From: Protopterus annectens
Lineage: Eukaryota > Chordata > Ceratodontiformes > Protopteridae
Direction of reading: 5' to 3'
Assembly: GCF_019279795.1 (NCBI RefSeq)
Contig: NC_056725.1
Coordinates: forward strand, 1,073,118,413 to 1,073,182,412
Length of the DNA: 64,000 nucleotides
Part shown: positions 46,745 to 59,245 of the stretch, piece by piece
How positions within the stretch are numbered: position 1 is the first letter of the stretch
How the letters are laid out: each line of letters starts with the position of its first letter
Notes under the pieces: model-generated
The model's input: only the letters and a program-made list of their open reading frames with translations
Database searches by the model: none
What the model was told of the DNA's origin: nothing
Position numbers and translations under genes: made by a program

Positions 46745-47660
46745 ACCTAGTGCTTACCACTCCCACTGATAAGCTAGAATGCTTCCCTCCAACACAGAAA
46801 GGCTTTGGGGGCTCAGAACCTAACAAATAGTCCTGGATACAGCAAATCTGTATCTGGAGTAGACTAGTTACAGGAAAGGTGGAAAACAAGTGAAAACGCA
46901 GGCTTTTAAACCAGAAAATTGAAAGAGATGGAAAGCTGCCCAAATGGCCAATAAACTACAATTTCTGGGCCAGAATCCACTCTTGTGGTACATAGGCTAC
47001 CTAGTGCTTACCACTCCCACTGATAAGCTAGAAGGCTTCCCTCCAACACAGAAAAGCTTGGGGGGCTCAGAAGCTTACAAACAGTCCTGGATACAGCAAA
47101 TCTGTATCTGGACTAGACTACTTACATGAAAGATGGGAAACAAATGCAAATGTAGGCATTTAAACCAGTAAGTTGAAAGAGATGGAAAAAACTGCCAAAC
47201 GGCCAATAAACTACAATTTCTGGGCCAGAAACCACTCGTGTGGTAGATAGGCTACCTAGTGCTTACCACTCCCACTGATAAGCTAGAAAGCTTCCCTCCA
47301 ACACAGAAAGGTTTTGGGGGCTCAGAAGCTTACAGACAGTCCTGGATATAGCAAATCTGTATCTGGACTAGACTAGTTACTGGAAAGGTGGGAAACAAGT
47401 GCAAATGCAGGCTTTTAAACCAGAAAGTAGAAAGAGATGGAAAAATTGTCCAAACGGCCAATACACTACAATTTCTGGGCCAGAACCCACTCTTGTGGTA
47501 GATAGGCTACCTAGTGCTTCCCACTCCCACTGATAAGCTAGAATGCTGCCCTCCAACACAGAAAGGCTTGGGGGGCTCAGAAGCTAACAAATAGTCCTGG
47601 ATACAGCAAATATGTATCTGGGCTAGACTAGTTACAGGAAAGGCAGGAAACAAGCTTAGA
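46745..47660 (-). repeat. CR1 5' UTR, four tandem units of ~255 bp
   Basis: The landmark tgcttaccac (once tgcttcccac) begins at 46,751, 47,005, 47,260 and 47,515, giving periods of 254, 255 and 255 bp. Each unit also has ggccaataaactacaatttc and ctggatacagcaaatctgta or close variants. The same unit forms the 5' UTR of LINE B in the other orientation. These are likely promoter modules added or lost between copies. Confidence 0.85.
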
Positions 47661-47994
47661 ATTTTTTTTTATAAAGTGGAAAGGGAGAAAGGAGAAAGAG
47701 AAGATAATTTAAACTTAAGGACCTAAGCCGCTTGCCCTTCAGAAATGCTCTCTCTGTATTAGGTAGAATGAGCTAGTGACACTAGACTGGAATAGAGTTG
47801 GGATAGAGCTGAACAGATGGGACTGTTAGGAGTGTCTGAAGTCAAAATATGATCTCACTGTACATGGTTGAGTGAGCAAATGGGATAGACCCAGGAGGAG
47901 TGTGCAAACACAAATTTACAGGAGGGACGGGCAATTCTAAAGCCACCAAGATTAATAACAGAACAAGAACAGGAAGGGAGGGTGGGAAACTAAT
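47661..47994. other. Purine-rich flank, nothing recognised
   Basis: An A/G-rich stretch (aaaggagaaagagaag) leads from the CR1 promoter units into the next tandem array. It may be older 5' UTR of LINE C, but LINE B has no match here. Confidence 0.35.
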
Positions 47995-48870
47995 TGCAGA
48001 GAGAGAGAGAGACCACAGTATGCTATGAAACAATTAAATAGAAAAATAATAACTACAGAGAGATGCAGACCACAATATTCAATGAAACAATTAAATAGCA
48101 AAATAAAATGCAGTACAATCTTTAACACTGCAAGTTTGTACTTAACTCAGCTAGTAATGCAGTTGATGTAGGTATGTAGCAGAAGCCAACCAACTCAGAT
48201 ATTGAGCAGTAATAAATTGAAAGATATGTGACTAACATGTATAAATACTGGGAAACCCTCTAGGCTAAGAGTTTAACACTGAATATCAATGAAGTGAAAC
48301 ACAATAGCCCCCACTTACTGCAGAGAGAGAGAGAGAGAGAGAGAGAGACCACAGTATTCTATGAAACAATTAAATAGAAAAATAAATAACTACAGAGAGA
48401 CACAGACCACAATATTCAATTAAACAATTACATAGACAGAAAAATAAAATGCAGTACAATCTTTAACACTGCAAGTTTGTACTTAACTCAACTAGTAATG
48501 CAGTTGATTGTATATATGTAGCAGAAGCCAAACAACTCAGATATTGAGCAGTAATAAATTCAAAGATATGTGAGTAACACTTATAAATACAGGGAAACCC
48601 TCTAGTCTAAGAGTTTAACACTAAATATCAATGATGTGAAACACAACAGCCCCCACTTACTGTAGAGAGAGAGAGACCACAGTATTCTATGAATCAATTA
48701 AATAGAAAAATAAACAACTACAGAGAGACACAGACCACAATATTCAATGAAACAATTAAATAGACAGAAAAATAAAATGCAGTACAATCTTTAACATTGC
48801 AAGTTTGCACTTAACTCAGCTAGTAATGCAGTTGATTGTAGGTATGTAGCAAACTCAGATATTGATTCAT
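47995..48870. repeat. Tandem array, ~330-bp unit, 2.6 copies, with (GA)n seeds
   Basis: gaccacagta begins at 48,011, 48,347 and 48,675, giving periods of 336 and 328 bp. Each unit starts with a gagaga tract (longest at 48,321-48,348) and includes atgcagtacaatctttaaca and gcagttgat. The third copy breaks off near 48,860. Confidence 0.85.
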
Positions 48871-48989
48871 GGCATTCACCAAATGTGGTGTTACAGTTGC
48901 ATATGATCATACAGTACTGTACCATGTGTAGATTTTGTCAGTTTGTATACAACATGTTATATACTCATAGCTTTTTGGGGAATAAATAT

Positions 48990-49240
48990 TATGTATGTTT
49001 GAAGCATTTTACTTTATTGAACCTTGAAAAGTGTGAGACCTGTAGCAGATCTCTTGCTGTATTCAGAAGATTACGACAGACCAGACCACTGCCATGCGAC
49101 TTGGACTTCAAGGACCAGGATGATGGCCATGACATGGTCAATGATAACAGCAATGATACACCAGGGCCGGCACATGCCATAATTCCTGCTGTTCACAGTA
49201 GGAGATATTCTGTACTACACCAAGGATATTATGTTATGCT
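48990..49240 (+). pseudogene. Possible Harbinger transposase C-terminal fragment
   Basis: A plus-strand frame reads RPLPCDLDFKDQDDGHDMV followed by NTPGPAHAIIPAVHSRRYSV and HQGYY. It resembles the acidic tail and last helix (LPLPEDLD...DD...RR...YF-type ending) of HARBI1-like proteins. There is no catalytic region upstream, so the call rests on a short, low-complexity match. Confidence 0.35.
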
Positions 49241-49899
49241 GTATAACACCAAAATTGTGCGGATAGCAGGTGTACAGTCATGATCATGTATGGTTATGAT
49301 CCTGCACCATTCCCAATCTCCTATTAACCATATGTATTGATGATATGAACAGAAGGCCATGTGTGTGCCACTGCATCCATCATAAGCCTCAGTATGTTAC
49401 TTCAGTACATTACATGGCATACAATACACAGTTTAGCAGAGAAAATGTTGTTATTACTTGTACATTTACCAGTTTATCAGCCATCAGAATGCATGAAAAA
49501 CGTGTGCAGCCAACAAACTTATACATCATGCCATATCAAATCATGGATGCAATGACACTGTGTTATGCAAAGCTGACATGTTTCTCCATTCTGAAAGCCT
49601 TGCTACACTATATATTTACAATGACATAGACAACATGCCATCCAGAATGGAGCTGCTGGTGTAACCTAGTTGACATATCAGTCTTACAACAATATGAATC
49701 AGAAAATCTCACATAAAATCTATATTTACATGGGCAGCTGTTTGTATGTGTGTCTCACACATTTCTGTCGGGGTATCAATATGTCAATTTTTTTCCACTA
49801 CAATGTATTTTTATTTGCAAGTAATGTGTCATGTTGACATTTCTTGAATAATATATGTTTATTGTAAATACAGTGTGATAAATCAAACAGTGCAAAACT

Positions 49900-49961
<62 letters not shown>

Positions 49962-51580
49962 GCAACATGGCTAATGGCTAACATCACAGCATGATAGAAG
50001 TGGAATGGAATACAAAACCTTAGAACAACTGGAAAATTACATCCACAGTGACAGTATGTGGCATCTATAATTTTGGGTATGACACACACATTACTGTTCA
50101 TCAACAAATGTATCAGTTTCATTACCTATGTTTGCACTATGCTTATATAAGTACCTGCACAATTAAAACACTGTAATGATGACTGTGATCATTTACAATA
50201 TGTAGCAAGTCAGAGATACCAGATAAACATAAGCGGCTTTGGGTACAACAGTGATACAAACTGGTATGTGATTTTGTATTAAACATACCATCACAGAATT
50301 GCAAGACATGTGGAACTCAAGTACATGCCACTTAATTCTGCAAACAATATTCAGAATGTTAAGACAACAAACACCCATTTAATAATTGAATAGACAGGCT
50401 ATGCACAACATAACAGTCAGTGAGCACCCCTGCCAGGGGTGCACATTTGCCACCACCTGCTGTTCAAATTATATGAGAAGCATTCCAAGTAAAAGCACTA
50501 TGACAGGTTCACACTTACATCTGTTATTTAGGTTGTGATAAACAAAAAAAAAAGCATAAACTATAATTATCAAACATACCCTGCTTATAAATCCAAGGGC
50601 AACATTTGAATTAAATTTATATTGTTATTTGCAATAAATCTATGACTATTGCAGTTACCTTGCAGGTGCATTATGGTTAGTCTGGAATTAATATTAGTAT
50701 GTATGAAGGTACAAGTGATACATATTGAAAACTGATTTTTTAGCTATGTTATGAGTCTTTCTATGGAAATAAATATTGAAAGTTATAACACATACCTCTC
50801 CCTCTGCCGGCCTCTAGCCTCTGCATATGCATGGTCTTCTTCTCTGGTAAATAGGAAAAAAGGATGTATTATTGCCAAAGAAGGATTTGTCATGTCAATA
50901 TATGATGATCGCTATGTACAACCAAAACAGTGAGTGTCACGTATAAGCTAGCCTTGACTTGAAATACAATTTCACAATTTGCACATTCATTTATTGCTGT
51001 GTTGCTATCAATAAGAGTACTGTATACGAACTGCAGGAACCAAGATTCAAACTTTGAATTCTCATCTATGTTTGCATTGGAACTGTGACTCATGCATGCC
51101 TAGTGATTCCATCATAGACTGTGATTTCATGGATTGATGGAAATTAAAAAACCGAAATGTATGAATAAGCAGGGAAGAAATAAACACATGAATGTGTGCT
51201 TCTAATTTCAGAATGAATAAAAGAAAGTACAGCTGCCACCATGTACTGTGCATTTGAGCCACAAAGTATGCAAGCTAGTGCATGTCAACACATTGTTCAC
51301 AGCAATAGCAAACAGCTATAACCGTTCAGAGTTCAAAGAGTCATACTTTGCAATAAAGCATGCGACTGCACTTGAAACACATTAACTATACATTATAGGG
51401 ATTGCTATTCATCAGTGATATTTAATACATCAACAAGTAAGTTCAGTAGGAGGACAGTGAATATTAAACTTGAATAAATTCTAACCTAATATTGTATCAT
51501 TCAAAATGCAGAGGTAACTTATGTATGCATTATCCAGCATTTACACATACAGCCTTATTGATGGAGGTAGGATGTTTCCT
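49241..51580. other. AT-rich non-coding, nothing recognised
   Basis: Apart from a (TA)n tract, no recognisable coding or repeat structure was found. Confidence 0.4.
49903..49957. repeat. (TA)n microsatellite
   Basis: This is a pure ta tract of about 55 bp. Confidence 0.95.
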
Positions 51581-51690
51581 GAAACTTATTTATTTATTTA
51601 TTTATTTTACATTTGTACACCGGGAAGTCCAACTGGGCATGCATTCCATTTTCAGCAGAGGTCAGAGAAGAAAAGCTCCACAAGGATCAG
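51580..51690 (-). repeat. LINE 3' tail shared with the SINE at 27.6 kb
   Basis: Plus-strand ttttacatttgtacaccggg, then cattttcagcagaggtc and agctcca parallel the SINE tail ttttacatttgttgaccggg, then tttttagcggaggcc and gctcca. Both tails face the same way relative to their element and end in an A-rich simple repeat. Confidence 0.65.
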
Positions 51691-51992
51691 TACAGCAAAT
51701 ACAGTAAATACAATACACATGTTAATAAAGTACAGTGCAGAGTCAAAAGTTAAAGTACAGTTTCAAGGCCAAGAAAGGAGCAAAATGTAAACATACTATA
51801 AGGAGTACAGTGTTACAATAAAGAATACAGTTGAAAGGACATGTTGTTCAATCACTGGGTTGCATTCATAAGTGGCTAGAACTGTAAACACACATTGATC
51901 AAGAGTATAGATAGGAGTTGTTGCAATCTTTCAGAGAAGGTTAAGGTATGATATGATCTAATTAAATGAAGCTATTCAGGGTCAGAATAATT

Positions 51993-53500
51993 TCATAACC
52001 AAGAACCATGTAAATGGGACTGGAGGAGTTCTTTGAAATTATTTTTGTTTTCAGTGGTCCTAATATCTTCTGGGATGGTATTCCATGCTTTTGCAACAGA
52101 AATGGGAAACAAGGAGTATCCAGAGCTATTGTTGCTTTTGCCTATGTCAGACAATGCTTTATTGGTGGAGCTTAATAGGCATTCATTAGAGCAGATATTA
52201 AGTAGACTTTGAACAGCAGAAACTCTAACCGAATAATATAGAATTTGGTGGGCTATCGTAATCTGGTTACACGTGAGTAGGTTGGGTAATTCTAGCCAGG
52301 ATAGTTGCTTGATTGCTACGCAGTGATGTGTATTGAAGGGTAAGTCAGTAGCAAACCTAGCCATTTTATTGTGGCAGGTGTTTAATTTGTTAAAGTCTGC
52401 TCTGTTTAGGTTGATGAGTATGGGGGAAGCATAGAGTAGTGTGGATAGTAGGTGAGTTCTTGCAATGTGCCTGTGCAATGTGTATATCAAATTTCATGTT
52501 GTGATCTATGATAACCCCTAGAAGTTTGGTGTGTTGGACAGGTGTGATAGCGGTGTTATTGGCTGAGAATATTGTCAATGGTGATATGGGGTCTAAGGCT
52601 CTAATGGGATAGAATATCATTAGCTGTGTTTTATTGGGGATAAGTATTAGGTGAGAGTTGGCTAACCAGGTTTCAACAGCAGTAAACGACTCTTGTGTCA
52701 ATTCCTTGAGTTGAGGGAATTATGGGGCAGAGCAGATTAGAGTGGAGTCATGGGCATACTGGACTAGAGTGGCATGCAGGGTAGCTTTGTGGAGTTGGTT
52801 GGTGAATATGTTCAAAAGAAGAGGTCCAAGAATGGATCCTTGGCGGACCCCTAGGGTGACAGGTAGGAGGGGAGATAAGGAGTTTTGCCATTTTACTGCT
52901 TGTTGGCAGTTGGTTAGATAGCCTTGAAACCACACTAATGTGGAGTGGCTGTGATTAAGATCAGAGAAAGCAGAAAGGAGTTTGGGATGGGCGACAGTAT
53001 CGAAGGCCTTGTAGAGATCTAGGAATACAGTGGATACTAGTTTGCCAGTATTTCAATGTTGGTTTACTGTGTCGGTAAATCTAATAAGGGCTGGGGTAGT
53101 ACTGTGATTGGGACAGAATCCATGCTGGGTGTTGGTTAGCAGTTTATCAGTGAGGAGATAATGCATTATTTGGGAATGTATACATTTTTCGAGGATTTTA
53201 GATAAGGGGGATAGAATAGCAATTGGACGTTAATTAAATAGTTCCACAGAGTTACCTCTTTTGTGGAGTGGTATTATATGAGAAATTTTCCACAGAGAAG
53301 GAAAACATTGTTCTGATAAAGAGTGGATAATAAACATGAAGAATGGGTAAGAGATGGTTTTGGATGCGATCTTTAGATATTCTACAGGTAATTTGTTAGT
53401 GGTCAGGGTTCTAGGTTTAAGCCTATTTTTGGTATTTAGATATTGTTCAATTTGGGACAGGCTGAAAGGAGAAGTTTTGGTCTGCTGGTACGGAAGATAG
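51993..53500 (-). pseudogene. Reverse transcriptase of the 51.6-53.5 kb LINE
   Basis: In order on the minus strand the blocks are a FPSLWKISHIIPLHKRGNS-like entry (about 53,310-53,250), RPIAILSPLSKILEKCIHS, QHGFCPNHSTTPALI, FLDLYKAFDTVAHPKLLSA, GVRQGSILGPLL, VQYAHDSTLICS, KLLGVIIDHNMKFDIHI and the C-terminal domain to 51,993. The palm motif is YAHD (52,758-52,747) instead of YADD, so a catalytic aspartate has become histidine. Frame breaks occur near 53,040, 52,935, 52,710 and 52,490. Confidence 0.75.
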
Positions 53501-53539
53501 GTTTGGATGTGAAGTGTGAGAACTACTAAACTTTGCAGA

Positions 53540-54285
53540 TAATGGAGATATTCACAGTAATCCTAGACCTAAGCACTATAGGCCTTAATCCACCACGTAA
53601 ATACTAGATGTGTAAAAAACTTTACAGCATAGCTTATCAAACAAAGAACATGATTTTTTGAGCTAGGACCCAGCATCTGCCCAGACATAGCAATGTTTGA
53701 CTAAGTTCAATGCTATTGGCTGTAAAAAAAAATGTACTAGAAAATGGAAGTTTAAATCTATACGAGCTGTAACAAAAGTACTGAGTATTGTAAAATAAAT
53801 AAAATAACTACAGAGTGTATCTTTAGAAAAGGGAAGGAGCAACTTAATTGGAAATAAATTGAATTTGTGGAAACAATTCACAGGGCCAGGTTCATAAAGG
53901 TACCACAACATGTACACAGCTTTCTAAACATCTGGGTACCTTTCTAGTATTCAGTAAGAATCCTTACATGGTGCTACATGGTCCATCAACACGAAGATAT
54001 GCAACACCATGAAGGGCAAGACTCACGGCTGCACTGAATGCTAATGATACATTCCAAGGGGAGAGACATATGCAAATTATCCATGTGGTCTCTCACCAAA
54101 ACCACCTCCAGGAAGGTACAAGACCTAGTGATTCAAGAAATCACTCAGTTGTGTAGATCAGCACGGTCATCCTCATCATGTTGCAGTACTGAGCACAGCC
54201 AAAAGGTTGTGCTCAGCCACTGAACCTGAAAGTGGTAGGGAGGATCCACTAAATACCAGGTCTTAATTTTAAAGGGCACCAACAC
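53540..54285. other. Non-coding, nothing recognised
   Basis: No recognisable coding or repeat structure was found. Confidence 0.4.
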
Positions 54286-54950
54286 TGAAATGTTAACACT
54301 GGGTAGGGGGATACTCTTCACACCAGGGATTAATTTCTAAGGTTCCATATTGGCACCAATGTTAGGACTGGGATGAGGGGTTTGGAGAACCAGTAGAACA
54401 CCAGTGATAAAGTGAAACACTGTAATGGCACATAAATCATAAGAGTGATCAGGGATGTGGATCCACTGCACAACAGGGATTACTGTTTAAAGTGATGTAC
54501 TAACGCCGGTATTACTGTGGGATTGGGGATGGGGGAGAATAAACTCTCTACATTAATGCACTGGTACCAGCATTACTATGGGAAACAGGGGGTGAGGATC
54601 TGGGGGATATACTAGACAAATGGGATTACTCCATAGGAACCCCTAATGCACAGCCCAGTATAATGGGTATGAGTGGTAAAGCCACTGGATGCACTCTAAA
54701 GTGCCATAATGGTACTAACGGTATTACAGGGATTAGGGGATGAGGGGATGAGCAGAATAACTGAACATCAGTGATATGTGCCATAACAGCACATTCTTTA
54801 TAAGGGTGATGGGGGATGAGATAAATCACTACACTGCCATGGCTAACTCCTTAAAGTTCCATAATTTGATTGACAGTGTATTGGGGATCACAATGGGTGA
54901 ATACTCTGGGCACTATACATACTTGTTATAATGGCAGTAATATATTACAG
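54286..54950. repeat. Degenerate tandem repeat, ~100-bp units
   Basis: Words like taacggtattacagggatta, gggattggggatgggg, ggtgatgggggatgag and ctggtaccagcattact recur about every 80-120 bp with heavy divergence. It looks like an old minisatellite. Confidence 0.5.
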
Positions 54951-55033
54951 GGTGGCGGAACCACAGGAAAGTTGGTACAGGTACAGGGACTGTGGTGTAT
55001 GTTTTGTTAGTGTGTGTGTTTGATAGGTGTATT

Positions 55034-55035
<2 letters not shown>

Positions 55036-55119
<84 letters not shown>

Positions 55120-55129
55120 TGTGTGTGTG
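55036..55129. repeat. (GT)n microsatellite
   Basis: This is a gt tract of about 94 bp with one gtatgt and one gtttgt variant. Confidence 0.95.
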
Positions 55130-55199
55130 CGCGCAGGAGTGATTGGAGGAGAGATTTCACTGCCTATATGTGCAGTAGGTTACTAGCACAATATGTAGC

Positions 55200-56300
55200 T
55201 CACCCATGATCTACACATTGCAGTATTAACTGCAATTCAGGAAACATATAAATTAGCAGATAATGAAGTCTTACCTCATTGCAGCTAGCATGTTTCTGAA
55301 CTCAAATGAGCACATCATGCCACAGGTCTGCACATGTCAGATTATGGCCTTTCATGAATTCTTGAGATGAAGTTTAATGTTCAGGAGGAGTGAGGTTAAA
55401 GGGAAAGCAGGAATTGCACAATTTATGTAATGCTGGTGTGAATGATAATTGTTAAAAAGAAAGAAAAGATATATGTAATTTATCATACATATAGATGTAA
55501 AATGTTAATATATTTTTCCTTTTATATTAATGTGAGTCTATACCTTAAGTTAGAATTTAATAAGTGTTTAAAAAAGTACATTAGACTATGTAGCTGTCCA
55601 CATTCCTGTGGTTAAATGTCAATATTATTCATATTACTCAATATATCACATGCTATGAAGATCCCTTGGTGCACTGGTACTGTTAATATACTGTACATCA
55701 ATGTTTTAAATATCACCTGTCTTATTAATTTCTCCTTGCTTTCAGATATGACATCATAGCAGAAACTGTTTTATTGCCTGCCATTTAATTTACTTGAGTG
55801 TCTACCCACAAATCAATGTTTTCAAAACTGGCATGAAATCCAGAAAGTGTGATGATTATGTATTTTAGATAACCAAGCATCTGAAATTCCTTGGCTAAAG
55901 GCAAGCAGACAAAGTGACCCTAAAGTGCTTGCTAATTCCAGTTTTATTCTCTGTTTTATGTATTTCCATTTGAAAACCCGAATGGTCTTGTTGGGACTCA
56001 TCAGTTCCTTCTCAAGGGGTCTGGACAGCAGAGAGAAAGTCTCCAACAAATATTTAATACAACACTTTAGTACACCTGAATCATATAGACAGGAAAAGTA
56101 GACATGTAATATATAAAATGTATCTTAGTGTAATACAAATTTGAAAAATGTTTCTATAATACACATTGTAAGATGGTATCAACTATATACAGTACATGTA
56201 CTTAATGGCATTAACGAGAAGGCAACAGCAGTAGCAAAAGGAAATAAAAAACAAAGTATAGTTTATAGTGGGAGACTTTTACCCTCACTCTACAATTACT

Positions 56301-56345
<45 letters not shown>

Positions 56346-58450
56346 GAGACAAAGTCCACATTTATACAGCTATCAAAAAGTGAAAGAACTATAAAAAATG
56401 TGAAGTAATTCCAGAGCTGTAACATAAACATCAAACATTTTCTTTGAAAAACTGCAGTCACTGAAGCACATCTCATCCATTTATGATTTTAGAACTGCAA
56501 CCTCATCTACTTCCCACTCAGGCAAAGGTAGGAAAACAGAATAGTCATGTATTCACTTATAGTGGGGGTAACAGTTGACTTAGGTTAGAGCAGTTAATAG
56601 CAACAAATTAAAAATGTGTCCCATGTCCAAGTTCACATTGCAATTGCTTATCCACTAATTTATTTTAAATGCAGACATTTGCAAAAGTAACTTAAGTTTA
56701 ATAACTTTGCCAAAAATAATTTTGCAGTGATTATTTTTGAGGAAATACATTTCTAAATAAATGTCAGCAAAAAGCCTGACCATGTAGGTACAAAACACGT
56801 TATGGTGGGTGGCAATCTCTAACTACCGTTAATTTCAAAAGAATTGCTCAAATGGACCATCCCTTATTTCATCTGGAATGCTTGAAGTCTATGAACAACA
56901 AAATAAAAGGTAATCAGCAGCCTTTAGAATGACAATTTAGTATAACCAAAGTCCCTGCCATGTAGTCAAGGCTTTATTAGATAAAATTCATTCATTTACA
57001 TAGAATGATCAATTTTTCAATGATTATCTCATAGTGCTCTTACATTAAAAATAATTATTTAACCAAAGTCTTTTATTAATTATTTTAATGTCCTTGCAGA
57101 GCTAATCTGCAGACATTGGAACCTTAGTTCACTATGACCTCATACCCATTCATTTTTATCTATGGCCTCTTTAGCAAAATTGAAACATATATTCAGCATA
57201 ATTCACATTTAATGAATTCTAGTGGACTTACCTGCAGCTGTTTAACCAATAATAAGAATTAATTTAGGAATGATGAACCTAAACATATGCCAATGAAGCT
57301 CTGAGCATGTGGCCAAGATTCTAGGTAAAAAAATTGCAATTATATGTGTAAGATACATACTTTGAATAGAAATATTACTGTAAATTTGCTTCAGAAATAG
57401 TTTTCTACTTTTATTTCATATAGCATGATTTCAGATTGTGAATATCAAAACAGAAGGGGGTAAGCTAACTTGTGAAGAGGTGGAAGTAACACTTGAAGGA
57501 TATTCTGGATTTGACATACACACACTCTAGATGTGACACTTGAAGGATTCTAACTTTCACATACATGCACTAGGATTTGATCTATTTCAGTAACGATGGA
57601 CTAAAGTCCTATCATATGTCCTGAGCCAGTTAAACAAATTGCTCCACATAAACAAAATAATTCTCTTTATAAATGAACCCTTTACACTAAACTTATTTTA
57701 ACTGCTTTTCATTGTTATTTTTTAATTCATCTATTATCCATGAACACTTAAACATCAAACTTTAATGATGATCATTCACAGTAAATAAATTGGTTAGGGA
57801 TGACTTAAGGAAACTGAAATAGTTGCAGAGAAAAAAAAGCACTTCTGAATGAGCGCACTATTATGAAATTATTTTTAAAGTAGTAATTTAATCATAAGGT
57901 CTTTTACTATATCTGAAATCTGTTCATCAGTTAATCATAAATTGTTTATTTTTATTAAATTGTTAATCAATCAGTGTATGTTATACATGCTAAGAACACC
58001 TGTAGTGCACTATGAAAAATTGACCCTGGATTCACAAATTTTCTGTGCTGGGCTAGCTTAGTCCTGCATGAAAGCGACTGTTTAGGAGCAGCACGGCAGT
58101 GCACCATGGATATTAATGAAGGCGTGCTGCCTGAGCTCCTAAATGGATACGGAGTGTGGATGAGTGCAGGGGGCATATCTGACAGCAGAGCTCTCAGAAT
58201 ATACATGTCCCTTCAATCAAGAACTGCAGTTTAGCAATAAAAATGAGCGAGAACACTCATAGGTAGTTGCATACCCCCAGCAACAACCCCCAAATTTATA
58301 AGAGCAATAGTTAAAATATAATAATATAAACGAGTAAATTTTTTTTAAAAAAAGATGAAATTTGACCATAGGTGAGTGGGTTTGCCCATTGCTTAGCTAT
58401 GTATACTGCAGTTTAAATTGCACAAGAAGATAAATATCAAGATATATGCA
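55200..58450. other. AT-rich non-coding, nothing recognised
   Basis: Only a compound (TA)n(GA)n tract at 56,301-56,345 stands out. No domain-bearing frame was seen. Confidence 0.4.
56301..56345. repeat. (TA)n(GA)n microsatellite
   Basis: Ta repeats are followed by ga repeats. Confidence 0.95.
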
Positions 58451-58454
58451 AATG

Positions 58455-58545
58455 AAGCAGTACGGCAATTGTATTGCGGTCAGAGCATTTGCCTTACGAG
58501 CAGTCATTCCCAGTTCGAGTCTCACTCCAGTGCATTCCATTTTCC
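58455..58545 (+). repeat. tRNA-derived sequence (SINE head)
   Basis: The stretch ggtcagagcatttgcctta, gagcagtcattcc and cagttcgagtctcactcc has the layout of a tRNA from D-arm to T-arm with a B box-like agttcgagtct. Pairing at the acceptor end is poor and repeats follow directly, so it is more likely a SINE head than a functional tRNA gene. Confidence 0.45.
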
Positions 58546-58574
58546 ATGTCAAATCACTTTATGAACAATATTTT

Positions 58575-58745
58575 TTGTTGCATAACCTACTAAATAGCAT
58601 TTATTTGTGAATTGGAGTACTGCATTAAATGGAGATGTGAGGTGTCATTGTAATAATGTTGTAAAATCCACAGATAAACACAAGTGCCCCACACAGTATA
58701 TGTACAAATGAATCAGGGACACAAATTGAAGGTATTATGTGCAAT
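58575..58745 (+). repeat. Direct repeat, left copy
   Basis: gttgcataacctactaaata, then agatgtgaggtgtcattgta and cacacagtatatgtac match 59,246-59,412 at an offset of about 667 bp. Confidence 0.75.
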
Positions 58746-58794
58746 GGATGATAAATCCATAGAGTGTCCAAATCCACCACCTTCCCAATAACCA

Positions 58795-59165
58795 TTTTAC
58801 ATTTATGTCTAAATTAGTGCGAGGGTAAGCAGGAGTAAGCACTATTAAGCAGTAGTATGCAGGAGTAAGCATATTTAAGCAGAAGTAAGCGGGTTTGCGT
58901 GGAGGTAAGCAATGCGCACACAGGTTAAGCAATATTGAAGCTAACTCTCTGTAAGCATATTTAACCAGAGGTTAGCACTGCTTACCTTCATGCAAACCCA
59001 CGCAAACCCACTTACAGTTGCTTAATAGTGACTTAATAACACTGTATGCAACAGCCGCTGTTCTGCCCAGAAACAAAATAAACAGCCCTGGCAGGTCTTG
59101 TACCCAGGACCTTGTGCACTATAGTCACAGTAGTTTACCACAAAGCCATCACAGAAATGCATAAG
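58795..59165 (-). mobile_element. tRNA-related SINE rich in taagcagt words, copy 1
   Basis: On the minus strand a tRNA-like head (tggctttgtggtaaactact, then aaggtcctgggtacaagacc) is followed by ctgtttattttgtttctggg. A long body made of gtaagcagtgctta/gcttacctc words with gcaaacccac blocks comes next. A second copy lies at 63,285-63,605 in the same orientation, and similar words occur beside both Harbinger Myb-gene copies. Confidence 0.55.
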
Positions 59166-59245
59166 ATTGAAGTATCACCAAACAGATCCTCACTATATGA
59201 ATATTAAACTTAACATGTGAAAGGAATCTATATACAGTTTTATGT

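Larger units (their letters stand above)
41275..47660 (-). mobile_element. CR1-clade LINE, copy C, full length, interrupted
   Basis: On the minus strand this holds four ~255-bp 5' UTR units (47,660-46,745), ORF1 (46,491 to about 45,528), a Penelope-like insertion (45,511-44,211), ORF2 (44,219 to about 41,480, its start overlapping the target duplication region) and a 3' UTR. The 3' UTR ends in gaacctatgaacctat at 41,275. It is the best preserved of the three long CR1s: the RT has a 355-residue open frame. Without the 1.3 kb insertion it is about 5 kb, close to LINE B. Promoter units, ORF1 and ORF2 match LINE B closely, so B and C are one subfamily. Confidence 0.9.
51580..53530 (-). mobile_element. 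Jockey-group LINE (CR1/L2/Rex1-like), 5'-truncated
   Basis: On the minus strand this contains RT fingers to C-terminus and a 3' UTR ending in an (aaat)n tail (plus 51,585-51,608). It is not the same family as LINEs A-C: the RT blocks read VWFQGYLTNCQQ and GVRQGSILGPLLLNIF, and the C-terminal end reads KAWNTIPEDIRT. These fit the L2/Rex1 side of the group, but the exact clade is uncertain. The 5' end, near 53,530, lacks endonuclease. Confidence 0.75.

Noticed and set aside
47995..48870. LTR pair of a retrovirus-like element
   Set aside because: The copies are adjacent with no internal region, start with (GA)n rather than TG...CA ends, and a third partial copy follows; a tandem repeat fits better.
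46745..48870. CRISPR-like repeat array
   Set aside because: Repeat units are 250-330 bp without unique spacers, in a eukaryotic LINE promoter and a satellite-like array.
58462..58540. Functional tRNA gene
   Set aside because: B box-like word is present but acceptor pairing is poor and the sequence runs straight into repeat DNA; called a SINE head instead.
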